Shown piece by piece: positions 52,616 to 61,011 of a DNA stretch of 64,000 nucleotides. The translations under genes and the position numbers were made by a program. The notes beneath the pieces were generated by a model. The model was not told where the DNA came from, searched no databases, and worked only from the letters and a program-made list of their open reading frames with translations. Position 1 is the first letter of the stretch, and each line of letters opens with the position of its first letter. The DNA comes from an uncultured Bacteroidales bacterium (lineage in GTDB: Bacteria; Bacteroidota; Bacteroidia; Bacteroidales; Bacteroidaceae), in contig CACYYM010000018.1 in assembly GCA_902778625.1 (NCBI GenBank), forward strand, positions 17,116 to 81,115. The letters are read 5' to 3'.

Positions 52616-53590
52616 ATGACGTTTCGCACATTCACACTTTTGCTGCTGATGCTCTTGACGAGCCACATCTCGGCTCAGGACATCACGAATCCCGTTTGGC
52701 GAGGCAACTGGCCAGATCCGACTGTTTGGCTCGGAGAAGACGGCCGTTATCACTGTCTCGCAACCAATCCGACACGTTCGCTGGTGAGCGACGACCTGTT
52801 CCATTGGGAAATGTCGGACGTTGCCCCTATCGACATCGCGTCTTGGGGAAAGATGCAAGCCATAAGTCGCAACTTCTGGGCACCTGACGTGGCGACCGTC
52901 GCAGGCAAGCGAAATCTCTATCTGACCCTTTACAACAGTGCGGAAGACAGCAGTATCGGCGTCTTTCAAGAGTTCGCGCCGAGTCAGTTTCAGTTTGTCG
53001 GCATCATTACGAGCAGCAAAGAGACGGGCATTCACGACACGATAGACCCCGAGGTCGTTACTGATCCCAAGACGGGCAAAGTGTGGCTCTTCTTCGGTTC
53101 CGTCGGCGGCATACATCGTATCGAACTTAACAAGGACGGTCTTTCCCTGAAGGAAGGAGCAACATACGAGCATGTGGCAGGCCTGAAGATTGAACAAAAC
53201 CACAGCCGCTCGAAGGTGTTCGAGGGCTCGTACCTGCACAAACACGGCAAGTACTGGTATCTCTTCGTCAGCTCAGGCAATTTCGGCGACCACACTTACA
53301 AGCTGAAAGTGGGACGCGCGAAGAAGCTGACCGACGATTTCGTCGATAGAGAAGGCAAGCCTATGAAGGAGGGCTTTGCCACAACAATACTTCATAGCGA
53401 TGAAGGCGACGACTTCTATGGTCCCGGACATTGTGGCGAAATCTTCAAGGCAAAGGACGGAAACGAGTATATCTTCTACCATTGCCACGTCGCAGGAAGC
53501 AGGAGACCTGGCAGCAGACCGCTTTTCGTCTCCCAGATAAAATGGGATGCAGAGGGCTGGCCATACGTCGAAGGAGGCAAGCCGAAATGA
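52616..53590 (+). CDS. Secreted GH43-family glycoside hydrolase
   Basis: 324 residues with a signal peptide (about 1-20). Five-bladed propeller of GH43: base D34 in NWPDPTVWLG, WAPDVA, the pKa modulator D144 in HDTIDPEV and the acid E203 in KVFEGSYLHKHGKYWYLF. Inverting alpha-L-arabinofuranosidase/arabinanase or beta-xylosidase activity is usual; specificity cannot be read. Divergently transcribed from the GH31 operon and possibly part of the same polysaccharide locus, though no SusC/D pair is in the window. Confidence 0.93.
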   Translation: MTFRTFTLLLLMLLTSHISAQDITNPVWRGNWPDPTVWLGEDGRYHCLATNPTRSLVSDDLFHWEMSDVAPIDIASWGKMQAISRNFWAPDVATVAGKRNLYLTLYNSAEDSSIGVFQEFAPSQFQFVGIITSSKETGIHDTIDPEVVTDPKTGKVWLFFGSVGGIHRIELNKDGLSLKEGATYEHVAGLKIEQNHSRSKVFEGSYLHKHGKYWYLFVSSGNFGDHTYKLKVGRAKKLTDDFVDREGKPMKEGFATTILHSDEGDDFYGPGHCGEIFKAKDGNEYIFYHCHVAGSRRPGSRPLFVSQIKWDAEGWPYVEGGKPK

Positions 53591-53601
53591 GGCATCAAAA
53601 A

Positions 53602-53684
53602 AGTTAACGTGGTTAAATCGAAAACTTAACACGTTAAGTTGGCAAAGTTAACACGTTAAGTTGGGCAACTTAACACGTTACGTT
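53602..53684. repeat. 22-bp palindrome array 9 (TTAAC type, four units)
   Basis: Centres at about 53610 (TTAAC-GTG-GTTAA), 53631/32 (AACTTAAC-AC-GTTAAGTT), 53653/54 and 53675/76; the last three are 22 bp apart and the first about 21.5. Linkers are TTGGCA and TTGGGC. It starts 12 bp past the GH43 stop. Confidence 0.88.
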
Positions 53685-53733
53685 TTGCAACCAACCTAGA
53701 GTAAAGGAAAAACTAAACTAAATATCTGACTAT

Positions 53734-55119
53734 ATGACACTTATCAAATCTATCTCAGGAATTCGAGGAACTATCGGAGGAAAGGCAGGAGATACGCTCA
53801 ATCCCCTCGATATAGTGAAGTTCACATCTGCTTATGCAACCCTCATTCGCCGCACAACTAAGGTGACGAGCAACAAGATAGTGGTCGGAAGAGACGCACG
53901 AATCTCTGGACCTATGGTGAAGAATGTGGTCTGTGGAACGCTCATGGGAATGGGCTTCGACGTAGTCAACATCGGACTCGCCACGACGCCCACCACCGAG
54001 GTCGCAGTCACAATGGAAGGCGCTTGCGGTGGCATCATCATTACTGCCAGCCATAATCCACGCATGTGGAACGCCTTGAAACTGCTCAACTCTCGTGGCG
54101 AGTTCCTCAACGCCGCTGAAGGCAATGAGGTTTTACGCATCGCAGAAGCCGAAGACTTTGAGTATGCCGACGTAGATCACCTGGGCTCTTACCGCGAGGA
54201 TAACAGCTACGACCAGAAGCACATTGACCTAGTGCTCGGGCTCGACCTCGTGGATGTAGAAGCCATTCGTAAGGCAAACTTCCGCGTGGCGTTTGATAGC
54301 GTCAACAGCGTCGGCGGAGTCATCCTGCCCAAACTGCTCGAACAGCTCGGCGTGAAGACTGTCACAGGTCTCTTTACCGAACCAACCGGTGACTTCCAAC
54401 ACAATCCGGAACCGCTCGAGAAGAATCTCGCCGACATCAAAGCCCTGATGCAAAAGGGCGAGCACGACATCGCGTTCGTCGTTGACCCTGATGTGGACCG
54501 ACTCGCTCTCTTCTGTGAAGACGGAACCATGTATGGCGAAGAATACACACTCGTCACGGTTGCCGACTACATCCTGCAGCACACGCCAGGCAACACGGTT
54601 AGTAATCTCAGTTCGACACGCGCTTTGAGAGATGTCACTCGAAAGTATGGATGCGAGTACAACGCAAGTGCCGTCGGTGAAGTGAATGTGGTGACAAAGA
54701 TGAAGGAGACCGGTGCAGTCATCGGTGGAGAAGGCAATGGCGGCGTCATTTATCCCGCTGCCCACTATGGTCGCGACGCTCTTGTAGGCATCGCACTTAT
54801 CTTGACTTATATGGCCAAAAAGGGGATGAAGGCAAGCGAACTGCGTGCAACCTATCCTCCTTACTTCATCGCGAAGAACCGTATCGACTTGACTCCGGAA
54901 ACAGACGTTGATGCAATCCTCAAGAAGGTGAAGGAAATGTACGCAAGCGAAGAGGTGAACGACATCGATGGCGTCAAGATAGATTTCCCCGACAAATGGG
55001 TGCACCTCCGAAAGAGCAACACAGAACCCATCATTCGCGTCTATAGCGAAGCCAGTACAATGGAGGATGCCGATGCCATCGGCAAAAAGATAATGGACGT
55101 CGTTTACAGTATGGCATAA
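53734..55119 (+). CDS. glmM: Phosphoglucosamine mutase (alpha-D-phosphohexomutase family)
   Basis: 461 residues. Interconverts glucosamine 6-phosphate and glucosamine 1-phosphate for UDP-GlcNAc. Motifs: IIITASHNPRMWN with the phosphoserine S106, metal site DPDVDR (251-256), sugar-specificity GEGNGGVIYP and phosphate-binding RKSNTEPIIRVYSEA. The length and GEGNGG form fit GlmM of Bacteroidales better than a phosphoglucomutase, but a bifunctional mutase is possible. It is followed by nagA at 37 bp, linking amino-sugar synthesis and recovery. Confidence 0.86.
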   Translation: MTLIKSISGIRGTIGGKAGDTLNPLDIVKFTSAYATLIRRTTKVTSNKIVVGRDARISGPMVKNVVCGTLMGMGFDVVNIGLATTPTTEVAVTMEGACGGIIITASHNPRMWNALKLLNSRGEFLNAAEGNEVLRIAEAEDFEYADVDHLGSYREDNSYDQKHIDLVLGLDLVDVEAIRKANFRVAFDSVNSVGGVILPKLLEQLGVKTVTGLFTEPTGDFQHNPEPLEKNLADIKALMQKGEHDIAFVVDPDVDRLALFCEDGTMYGEEYTLVTVADYILQHTPGNTVSNLSSTRALRDVTRKYGCEYNASAVGEVNVVTKMKETGAVIGGEGNGGVIYPAAHYGRDALVGIALILTYMAKKGMKASELRATYPPYFIAKNRIDLTPETDVDAILKKVKEMYASEEVNDIDGVKIDFPDKWVHLRKSNTEPIIRVYSEASTMEDADAIGKKIMDVVYSMA

Positions 55120-55156
55120 ACCTTTAAACAATAAACTATCAACTATAACCTTTCGT

Positions 55157-56320
55157 ATGTTAACACAAATCATTAATGCCAAAATCCTGACACCGCAAGG
55201 ATGGCTCAAGAACGGCAGCGTCATCCTGCGTGACAACAAGATACTTGAAGTAACAAACTGCGACTTGGCCGTCATCGGAGCTGACCTCATCGATGCAAAA
55301 GGCATGTGTGTTGTACCCGGATTCATCGATATGCACGTTCACGGAGGAGGTGGCAGAGACTTCCAGGAAGGCACAGTCGAAGCCTTCCGCACCGCAGTAG
55401 AAGCTCATGCTAAACACGGCACAACCGCTATCTTCCCGACGCTCAGCAGCAGTACTGTGCCAATGATCGAGAAGGCGGTACAGACTTGCTCCAAGCTTAT
55501 GCAGGAAAAAGACTCACCCATCCTCGGCTTGCACCTCGAAGGACACTACCTCAACCCCACAAAGGCCGGTGCACAACAGCCCGGATGGATAAAGAATCCT
55601 GACCCCAACGAATACATCCCCATCGTGGAGAAATCGGAATGCCTGAAACGTTGGGACGCTGCACCTGAGCTTCCGGGTGCCTTGCAGTTCGGACGCTACT
55701 GTGCAGAGAAAGGAATACTGCCCAGCATCGCACACACCAATGCTGAATACGATGATGTGAAAGCTGCATTTGAAGCTGGCTTCACCCACGTCACCCACTT
55801 CTACAACGCAATGCCTGGCTTCCACAACAAGATGGGTTACAAGTACGAAGGAACCGTCGAGAGTGTCTATCTCATTGACGATATGACCATCGAATGCATT
55901 GCAGACGGCATCCATGTTCCGCCCACAATTCTTCGTATGGCATACAAAATTAAAGGTGTCGAACGCATGGCTCTCATCACGGACGCCTTGGCAGTGGCTG
56001 CCGCAGGAGCAGACGCAAAGGCTTTCGACGACCGTGTAATCATAGAAGACGGCGTTTGCAAGCTTGCCGACCGAAGCGCTTTGGCAGGTTCCATCGCTAC
56101 AACAGACCGCCTCGTTCGCACCTTGGTGCAGCAAGCCGAAGTGCCTCTCGAAGATGCAGTTCGCATGGCAAGTGAAACACCGGCTCATATCATGGGCGTC
56201 TTCGGCAGGAAAGGAGCCTTGGCACGCGGCAAGGATGCCGACGTGCTCATTCTTGACGAGAAACTCAATGTCCGCTGTGTCTGGCAGATGGGCAAGATTA
56301 TCGAGAACACACTCTTTTAA
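55157..56320 (+). CDS. nagA: N-acetylglucosamine-6-phosphate deacetylase
   Basis: 387 residues of the amidohydrolase superfamily. Removes acetate from GlcNAc-6-P. Metal and active-site residues are visible: GFIDMHVHGGGG (H60, H62), LGLHLEGHYLNP (metal ligand E128), IAHTNA (H193), VTHFYNAMPGFH (H214) and the general base D276 in ALITDALAV. In most NagA proteins HLEG is followed by Pro; here it is His (HLEGHY). Ends 4 bp before the channel-CotH gene. Confidence 0.9.
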   Translation: MLTQIINAKILTPQGWLKNGSVILRDNKILEVTNCDLAVIGADLIDAKGMCVVPGFIDMHVHGGGGRDFQEGTVEAFRTAVEAHAKHGTTAIFPTLSSSTVPMIEKAVQTCSKLMQEKDSPILGLHLEGHYLNPTKAGAQQPGWIKNPDPNEYIPIVEKSECLKRWDAAPELPGALQFGRYCAEKGILPSIAHTNAEYDDVKAAFEAGFTHVTHFYNAMPGFHNKMGYKYEGTVESVYLIDDMTIECIADGIHVPPTILRMAYKIKGVERMALITDALAVAAAGADAKAFDDRVIIEDGVCKLADRSALAGSIATTDRLVRTLVQQAEVPLEDAVRMASETPAHIMGVFGRKGALARGKDADVLILDEKLNVRCVWQMGKIIENTLF

Positions 56321-56326
56321 AAGTTG

Positions 56327-59300
56327 ATGAACTCAATTCGGCGTCTTTGGCAGAAAGCCATGAGTAATGATGCACTTCGAGAAAAGTTGCGCATCATTAT
56401 CTTCCAAAGTGACACACCGCTTGGAAAGGTTTTCGATATCGCCTTGCTTTGTTGCATCGTTGCAAGCATTCTAATTGTCATATTGGAAAGCCTGCAAGGG
56501 ATGCCGCCAAAAGCAAAGCTGACCTTCACCGTCTTGGAGTATGTCTTCACTTTCTTCTTTACATTAGAGTACCTTTGCCGGCTTTATTGTTCCGACAAAC
56601 CACGCGATTATGCCCTTAGTTTCTTCGGTATCGTTGACTTGCTGAGCACGTTACCCCTTTACATCGGTTGGCTGTTCGGGCCTGTTCGCTACCTTATGGT
56701 GGTTCGAACATTCCGCCTCATTCGTGTCTTCCGCGTGTTCAAGCTTTTCAGCTTCCTGCAAGAGGGCGACCTCTTGATGCGTTCCATCATCATCAGTGCC
56801 CCGAAGATTGGCGTCTTCTTCCTCTTTATGGTAATTATGGTCATCAGCATGGGTACTTTGATGTACATGGTGGAAGGCAACCTGCCTAACACGCCATTTA
56901 CCGATATACCAACCAGCATCTACTGGGCTGTCGTGACAATGACGACGGTTGGATACGGCGACATTGCTCCCGCGACGTTTCTCGGCAGAGTGCTTTCTGC
57001 GATAGTAATGCTGATGGGTTACACCATCATGGCTGTGCCGACAGGTATCGTCAGCGCACAAATGGTGCACGACCACAAGTCGAAACACAAGGAGAAGTTC
57101 TGCCTGGAGTGTGGCTCGCCCCTACCCTTCGACGCACATTACTGTCCTTTCTGTGGCTTGAAACAAGACGCAACCAAGAACTTGAAGAGCGTCAACAAGC
57201 CGCTCATGCTGCTGCTCTTCCTGTTCCTGCCAAGCTTCTCACTCTTTGCCGAGAACCATAAACTGACAGGAACAGCCATCGGAACGGCCGAGAGCTTTGA
57301 CTACTCAACAGGCGAGGCAAGCACAACCGTTAATACTATCGCGAATGCCTTCGACGGAGACCTCTCTACCTTCTTCGCTTCCTACGAACGCAGCAAGACT
57401 TGGGTGGGACTCGACCTTGGCGTGAAGCACGTCATCACTCGTGTTGGATGGTCTCCTCGGGCAGGTAGTGTCGGACCGAAGCGTGTCGTCCTAGGTCTCT
57501 TCGAAGGAGCCAACGACCCGAACTTCCTTGATGGCGTTCCGTTATATCTAATCGACCAGGAAGGCACTGTCGGCACAATGAGCTATGCCGATGTTGATGT
57601 CTCGAGAGGCTTCCGTTATGTCCGCTACATCGGCCCCAACGATGCAAGGTGCAACATAGCGGAAGTTGCTTTCTATGGCCGTGCTGAAGAAGGAGACGAC
57701 TCGCATTTCTATCAGCTCACGAACCTGCCCACCCTGTCCTTTCACACCGTCGATAACGTCGACCCATACGACAAAGTACACGAAATCGTCTCGTCCTTCA
57801 CAATCATTTATGATAACGAGACGAAGATTCAGGAAGAAACTGGCACGACTCGTTTCCGCGGCAATGGCTCGCTGACAAATCCCAAGAAACCTTATCGCAT
57901 CAAGCTCGACACATCGCGTCGCATGTTCAAGAACTCCGACATGCGCTCTCCTGCGAAAGCCAAGAAGTGGACACTCATCAACAATCACGACGATAAAACC
58001 TTGATGCGTAACCTCGTAGCGTTTGAGATAGCACGCCGAATGGGCTACGACTACGTGCCTTGGAGCAAGCCAGTCGATGTCATCGTCAATGGCGAATACA
58101 AAGGTTGTTATCAATTGAGCGACCAGATAACGGTCGATCCGAACCGTGTCAACATCACAGAGATGATGCCTGACGATACAGAAGGCGAGTTCCTGACGGG
58201 CGGTTATCTGCTTGAACTCGACGGCTATGCCAGCCAAGAAACATCGTGGTTCACCAGTGCTGCAGGCAACCCAGTTACCATAAAGAGCCCCGACGACAAT
58301 GACATCGTGCCAGAGCAAGCTGCCTACATTCATCGCGAATTCAACCTGATGGAGGCAAAGATACTGGCATCCAACTTCGACGACCCCGATTTGGGATTCC
58401 GCTCAAAGCTCGACGAGACAAGTCTCTTGCAGTATTGGCTGACCGAAGAGCTTGCTGGCAATCCTGACGCTTTCTGGAGTTGCTACTTCACAAAAGAGCG
58501 AGGTGACGAAAGATTCCACATGGGACCGGTCTGGGACTTTGACAATGCTTTCGACAACGATTATCGTAATTACCCGACTAACGACTTAGGAGACTTCCTT
58601 TCGCTTGCCCGAGGTGGGGCAGGCAACTTCAGAGCTTTGCTTAAACGGATGTTCTCCAACGAAGTCCTTTGCGATTCGATGGCGGCAATGTGGAACAATG
58701 CGCGAGCCGAAAGAGGCATCACCGCCGAGAGCCTCGATGCTTATATCGACTCGACAGCCAACGAACTGATGCAGTCGCAACGACTGAATTTCATCCGATG
58801 GCCCATACTTGACCAGCTCGTTCAAATCAATCATCGGGCCGGTGGGTCGTATGAAGTCGAGGTTGGTTGGCTGAAGGAATACGTCGAGAACCGCATCGTG
58901 TGGCTCGACGACTTTATCAACAACGACCACTCCGACGAGGAGCCTGAGCTTGTGGAAATTGCTTCGGCAGCTGACTTGGCGAATTTTGCCAATCGTGTCA
59001 ACGCAGGAGAGACAAAGCTTAATGCCGTACTGAAAGCAGACATTGACTTCACCGCCTATCCCAACACCATGATTGGCACGAGCAATCACTACAAAGGAGA
59101 CTTCGACGGAGCCGGTCACAACATCAAACTTGCCTTGCAACGCTCATCCGAAGATGCAGCCCTGTTTGGTTGGCTATCGGGTTACGTACACGACCTTACC
59201 ACGACAGGCACCATCACGACCTCAGGCAAGTTTGCCGCAGGCATAGCGGCTAGGACTGAAGATGCCACGATAGAACGTTGCCAAAGCCGCGTCAACATTG

Positions 59301-60886
59301 TCAGCACAGTTAATGGTGACGGCACACACGGCGGCATTGTCGGGGTCTCATACAAGGGGACGATTGTACGTGATTGCCTTATCAGCGGCAACATGACGGG
59401 CACACAAACGAATTGTTGTGGCGGCGTCTCGGGCTGGGCTGACGGTTCGACTCACATCTCGAACTGCCTTATCACAAGCCAGTTCACGGTAGGCACAAAT
59501 GGCAGCGACCTTGTGGCTCGCAATGTCAGCAACGTCACTTCGACAAACAACTACATCTCCAGCAACTGGAACGCCGCAAATGGTTGTGGCGGCATTACTT
59601 CATTAACGGAGAATCAGGTTGCCTATGGCGAAGCATGCTTCCTGCTCGAAGGACGACAACCGGGCACAACGAGTTGGCGACAGACGCTTGGCTCGGACAT
59701 CACACCCGCACCCGACCTATCGCACAGCACCGTCTATTGCTTCTCCCGTCTGCATTGCGACGGCACACCCTACACCACTATCGATGGCTTCACCAACGAC
59801 GCATCGCTCAACCAGCAAGACCAGCACAATTACATCGACGGCATCTGCCAATACTGCGGAAACGTCGACATGGACAGTATGCCACGCGACGAGCGCGGTT
59901 ATTACGAGATTGCTTCGGCCGAGGCACTCGCCTGGTTTGCCCAAATGATAGAGCAAGGGCACAACAACATCTGCGGCGTCCTGACCGACGACATTGACTT
60001 CACAGACTATCCTACCACGATGATTGGCGACAGCAAGACCTACGAAGGCACCTTCGACGGTGCCGGTCACACCATCACCATCGCACTTGTCCGCACAGCC
60101 GACTACGCCGGACTCTTCAACAGACTGTCAGGCACGGTGCAAGACCTCATCGTTCGTGGCACGATTACTACAAACCGCAAGTTCGCAGGCCTTGCAGCCA
60201 ACGTATTGGGCGGCACATTGCTCCGCTGCCAAAGCTACATCGACATCAATGCCACCATCAATGGCGACGGCACGCACGGCGGCTTGGCAGGACTCCTCAG
60301 CGATGGTCCGGACATTTCCAAGATACAAGACTGCATCTTTGCCGGCTCTATCAATGGCGACAATGTCAACCTTTGCGGAGGTCTCGTCGGCTGGGCTTCC
60401 TCATTAGGAATCATCTCGAACAGTCTCATGTTGGGCAAGATGAACATCAGCTCGGAAGGGGGCGACATCATCTGCCGCAACAATAGAAGCGCCATCATCC
60501 TCGACACATACTACCACATCGACTGGAATATCAGCGAGCCCACCGATGCCATCAGCACTGACTGGTACGATATGGCCTGCGGCAAACTCTGTTATCAGCT
60601 CAATGCAGGCAGGAAGGATGGGCAGCAGGCCTGGTTCCAGACAATCAGCGAGGACAGTTATCCCGTTCCCGACAACAGGCACTTGCCCGTCTGGTACTTC
60701 GACAACGCGTACTACAACGAGAGCCCGGACGGCATTGCAGCAATTCAAAAATCAAAAATCAAAAATCAAAATGTAGTCTTCGACCTGAGCGGCAGACGCG
60801 TAGTCGGCACACCTGCTCGCGGCATTTACATCAGGGATGGAAAGAAGATAGCGATTGGCCTTGAACGACAAAGACAGCGACGTTGA
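56327..60886 (+). CDS. Predicted K+ channel fused to a CotH/GLUG surface protein
   Basis: 1519 residues in one open frame. Residues 1-250 form a voltage-gated-like six-helix channel: S4 with regularly spaced Arg (RTFRLIRVFRVFKLF), pore helix and filter MTTVGYGD (about 205-212). Residues 259-276 are a zinc-ribbon (CLECG...CPFCG). A hydrophobic stretch with an internal Met (residue 294, ATG at 57206) then begins a segment that would by itself be a signal peptide (MLLLFLFLPSFSLFA). After it come a discoidin-like domain (about 305-455), a CotH-kinase-like region with GPVWDFDNAFDND, GLUG-type repeats (about 900-1400) and the sorting tail VFDLSGRRVV..GIYIRDGKK. The fusion may be real or two genes joined by loss of a stop. 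TTG just upstream (56324) is less likely as start. Confidence 0.82.
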   Translation: MNSIRRLWQKAMSNDALREKLRIIIFQSDTPLGKVFDIALLCCIVASILIVILESLQGMPPKAKLTFTVLEYVFTFFFTLEYLCRLYCSDKPRDYALSFFGIVDLLSTLPLYIGWLFGPVRYLMVVRTFRLIRVFRVFKLFSFLQEGDLLMRSIIISAPKIGVFFLFMVIMVISMGTLMYMVEGNLPNTPFTDIPTSIYWAVVTMTTVGYGDIAPATFLGRVLSAIVMLMGYTIMAVPTGIVSAQMVHDHKSKHKEKFCLECGSPLPFDAHYCPFCGLKQDATKNLKSVNKPLMLLLFLFLPSFSLFAENHKLTGTAIGTAESFDYSTGEASTTVNTIANAFDGDLSTFFASYERSKTWVGLDLGVKHVITRVGWSPRAGSVGPKRVVLGLFEGANDPNFLDGVPLYLIDQEGTVGTMSYADVDVSRGFRYVRYIGPNDARCNIAEVAFYGRAEEGDDSHFYQLTNLPTLSFHTVDNVDPYDKVHEIVSSFTIIYDNETKIQEETGTTRFRGNGSLTNPKKPYRIKLDTSRRMFKNSDMRSPAKAKKWTLINNHDDKTLMRNLVAFEIARRMGYDYVPWSKPVDVIVNGEYKGCYQLSDQITVDPNRVNITEMMPDDTEGEFLTGGYLLELDGYASQETSWFTSAAGNPVTIKSPDDNDIVPEQAAYIHREFNLMEAKILASNFDDPDLGFRSKLDETSLLQYWLTEELAGNPDAFWSCYFTKERGDERFHMGPVWDFDNAFDNDYRNYPTNDLGDFLSLARGGAGNFRALLKRMFSNEVLCDSMAAMWNNARAERGITAESLDAYIDSTANELMQSQRLNFIRWPILDQLVQINHRAGGSYEVEVGWLKEYVENRIVWLDDFINNDHSDEEPELVEIASAADLANFANRVNAGETKLNAVLKADIDFTAYPNTMIGTSNHYKGDFDGAGHNIKLALQRSSEDAALFGWLSGYVHDLTTTGTITTSGKFAAGIAARTEDATIERCQSRVNIVSTVNGDGTHGGIVGVSYKGTIVRDCLISGNMTGTQTNCCGGVSGWADGSTHISNCLITSQFTVGTNGSDLVARNVSNVTSTNNYISSNWNAANGCGGITSLTENQVAYGEACFLLEGRQPGTTSWRQTLGSDITPAPDLSHSTVYCFSRLHCDGTPYTTIDGFTNDASLNQQDQHNYIDGICQYCGNVDMDSMPRDERGYYEIASAEALAWFAQMIEQGHNNICGVLTDDIDFTDYPTTMIGDSKTYEGTFDGAGHTITIALVRTADYAGLFNRLSGTVQDLIVRGTITTNRKFAGLAANVLGGTLLRCQSYIDINATINGDGTHGGLAGLLSDGPDISKIQDCIFAGSINGDNVNLCGGLVGWASSLGIISNSLMLGKMNISSEGGDIICRNNRSAIILDTYYHIDWNISEPTDAISTDWYDMACGKLCYQLNAGRKDGQQAWFQTISEDSYPVPDNRHLPVWYFDNAYYNESPDGIAAIQKSKIKNQNVVFDLSGRRVVGTPARGIYIRDGKKIAIGLERQRQRR
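60745..60772 (+). repeat. Heptanucleotide repeat inside the CotH-channel gene
   Basis: Four tandem 7-bp units (TCAAAAA three times, then TCAAAAT) just upstream of the sorting-tail codons. A gain or loss of one unit would shift frame and remove the tail. Confidence 0.85.
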
Positions 60887-60888
60887 AA

Positions 60889-60994
60889 AACACAGCGTGG
60901 AGTGTTGGCAAACTTAACATGGTTAAATAACAAACTTAACGTGTTAAGTTACTCGACTTAACACGTTAAGTTCGTCTTTTTAACGTGATGCAAA
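60889..60994. repeat. 22-bp palindrome array 10 (TTAAC type, five units)
   Basis: Centres at 60897/98 (AACAC-AGCGTGGA-GTGTT), 60919/20 (TTAAC-ATG-GTTAA), 60941/42 (AACTTAAC-GT-GTTAAGTT), 60963/64 (same with AC) and 60985/86 (TTTAAC-GT-GATG). All spacings are 22 bp. It fills the 125-bp gap between two converging stops. Confidence 0.88.
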
Positions 60995-61011
60995 ACACTC
61001 GTCACTCGCAA

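Noticed and set aside
53641..53690. Operator sites for a single repressor of glmM
   Set aside because: The palindromes belong to an array type repeated at unrelated gene ends, so a glmM-specific role is not supported.
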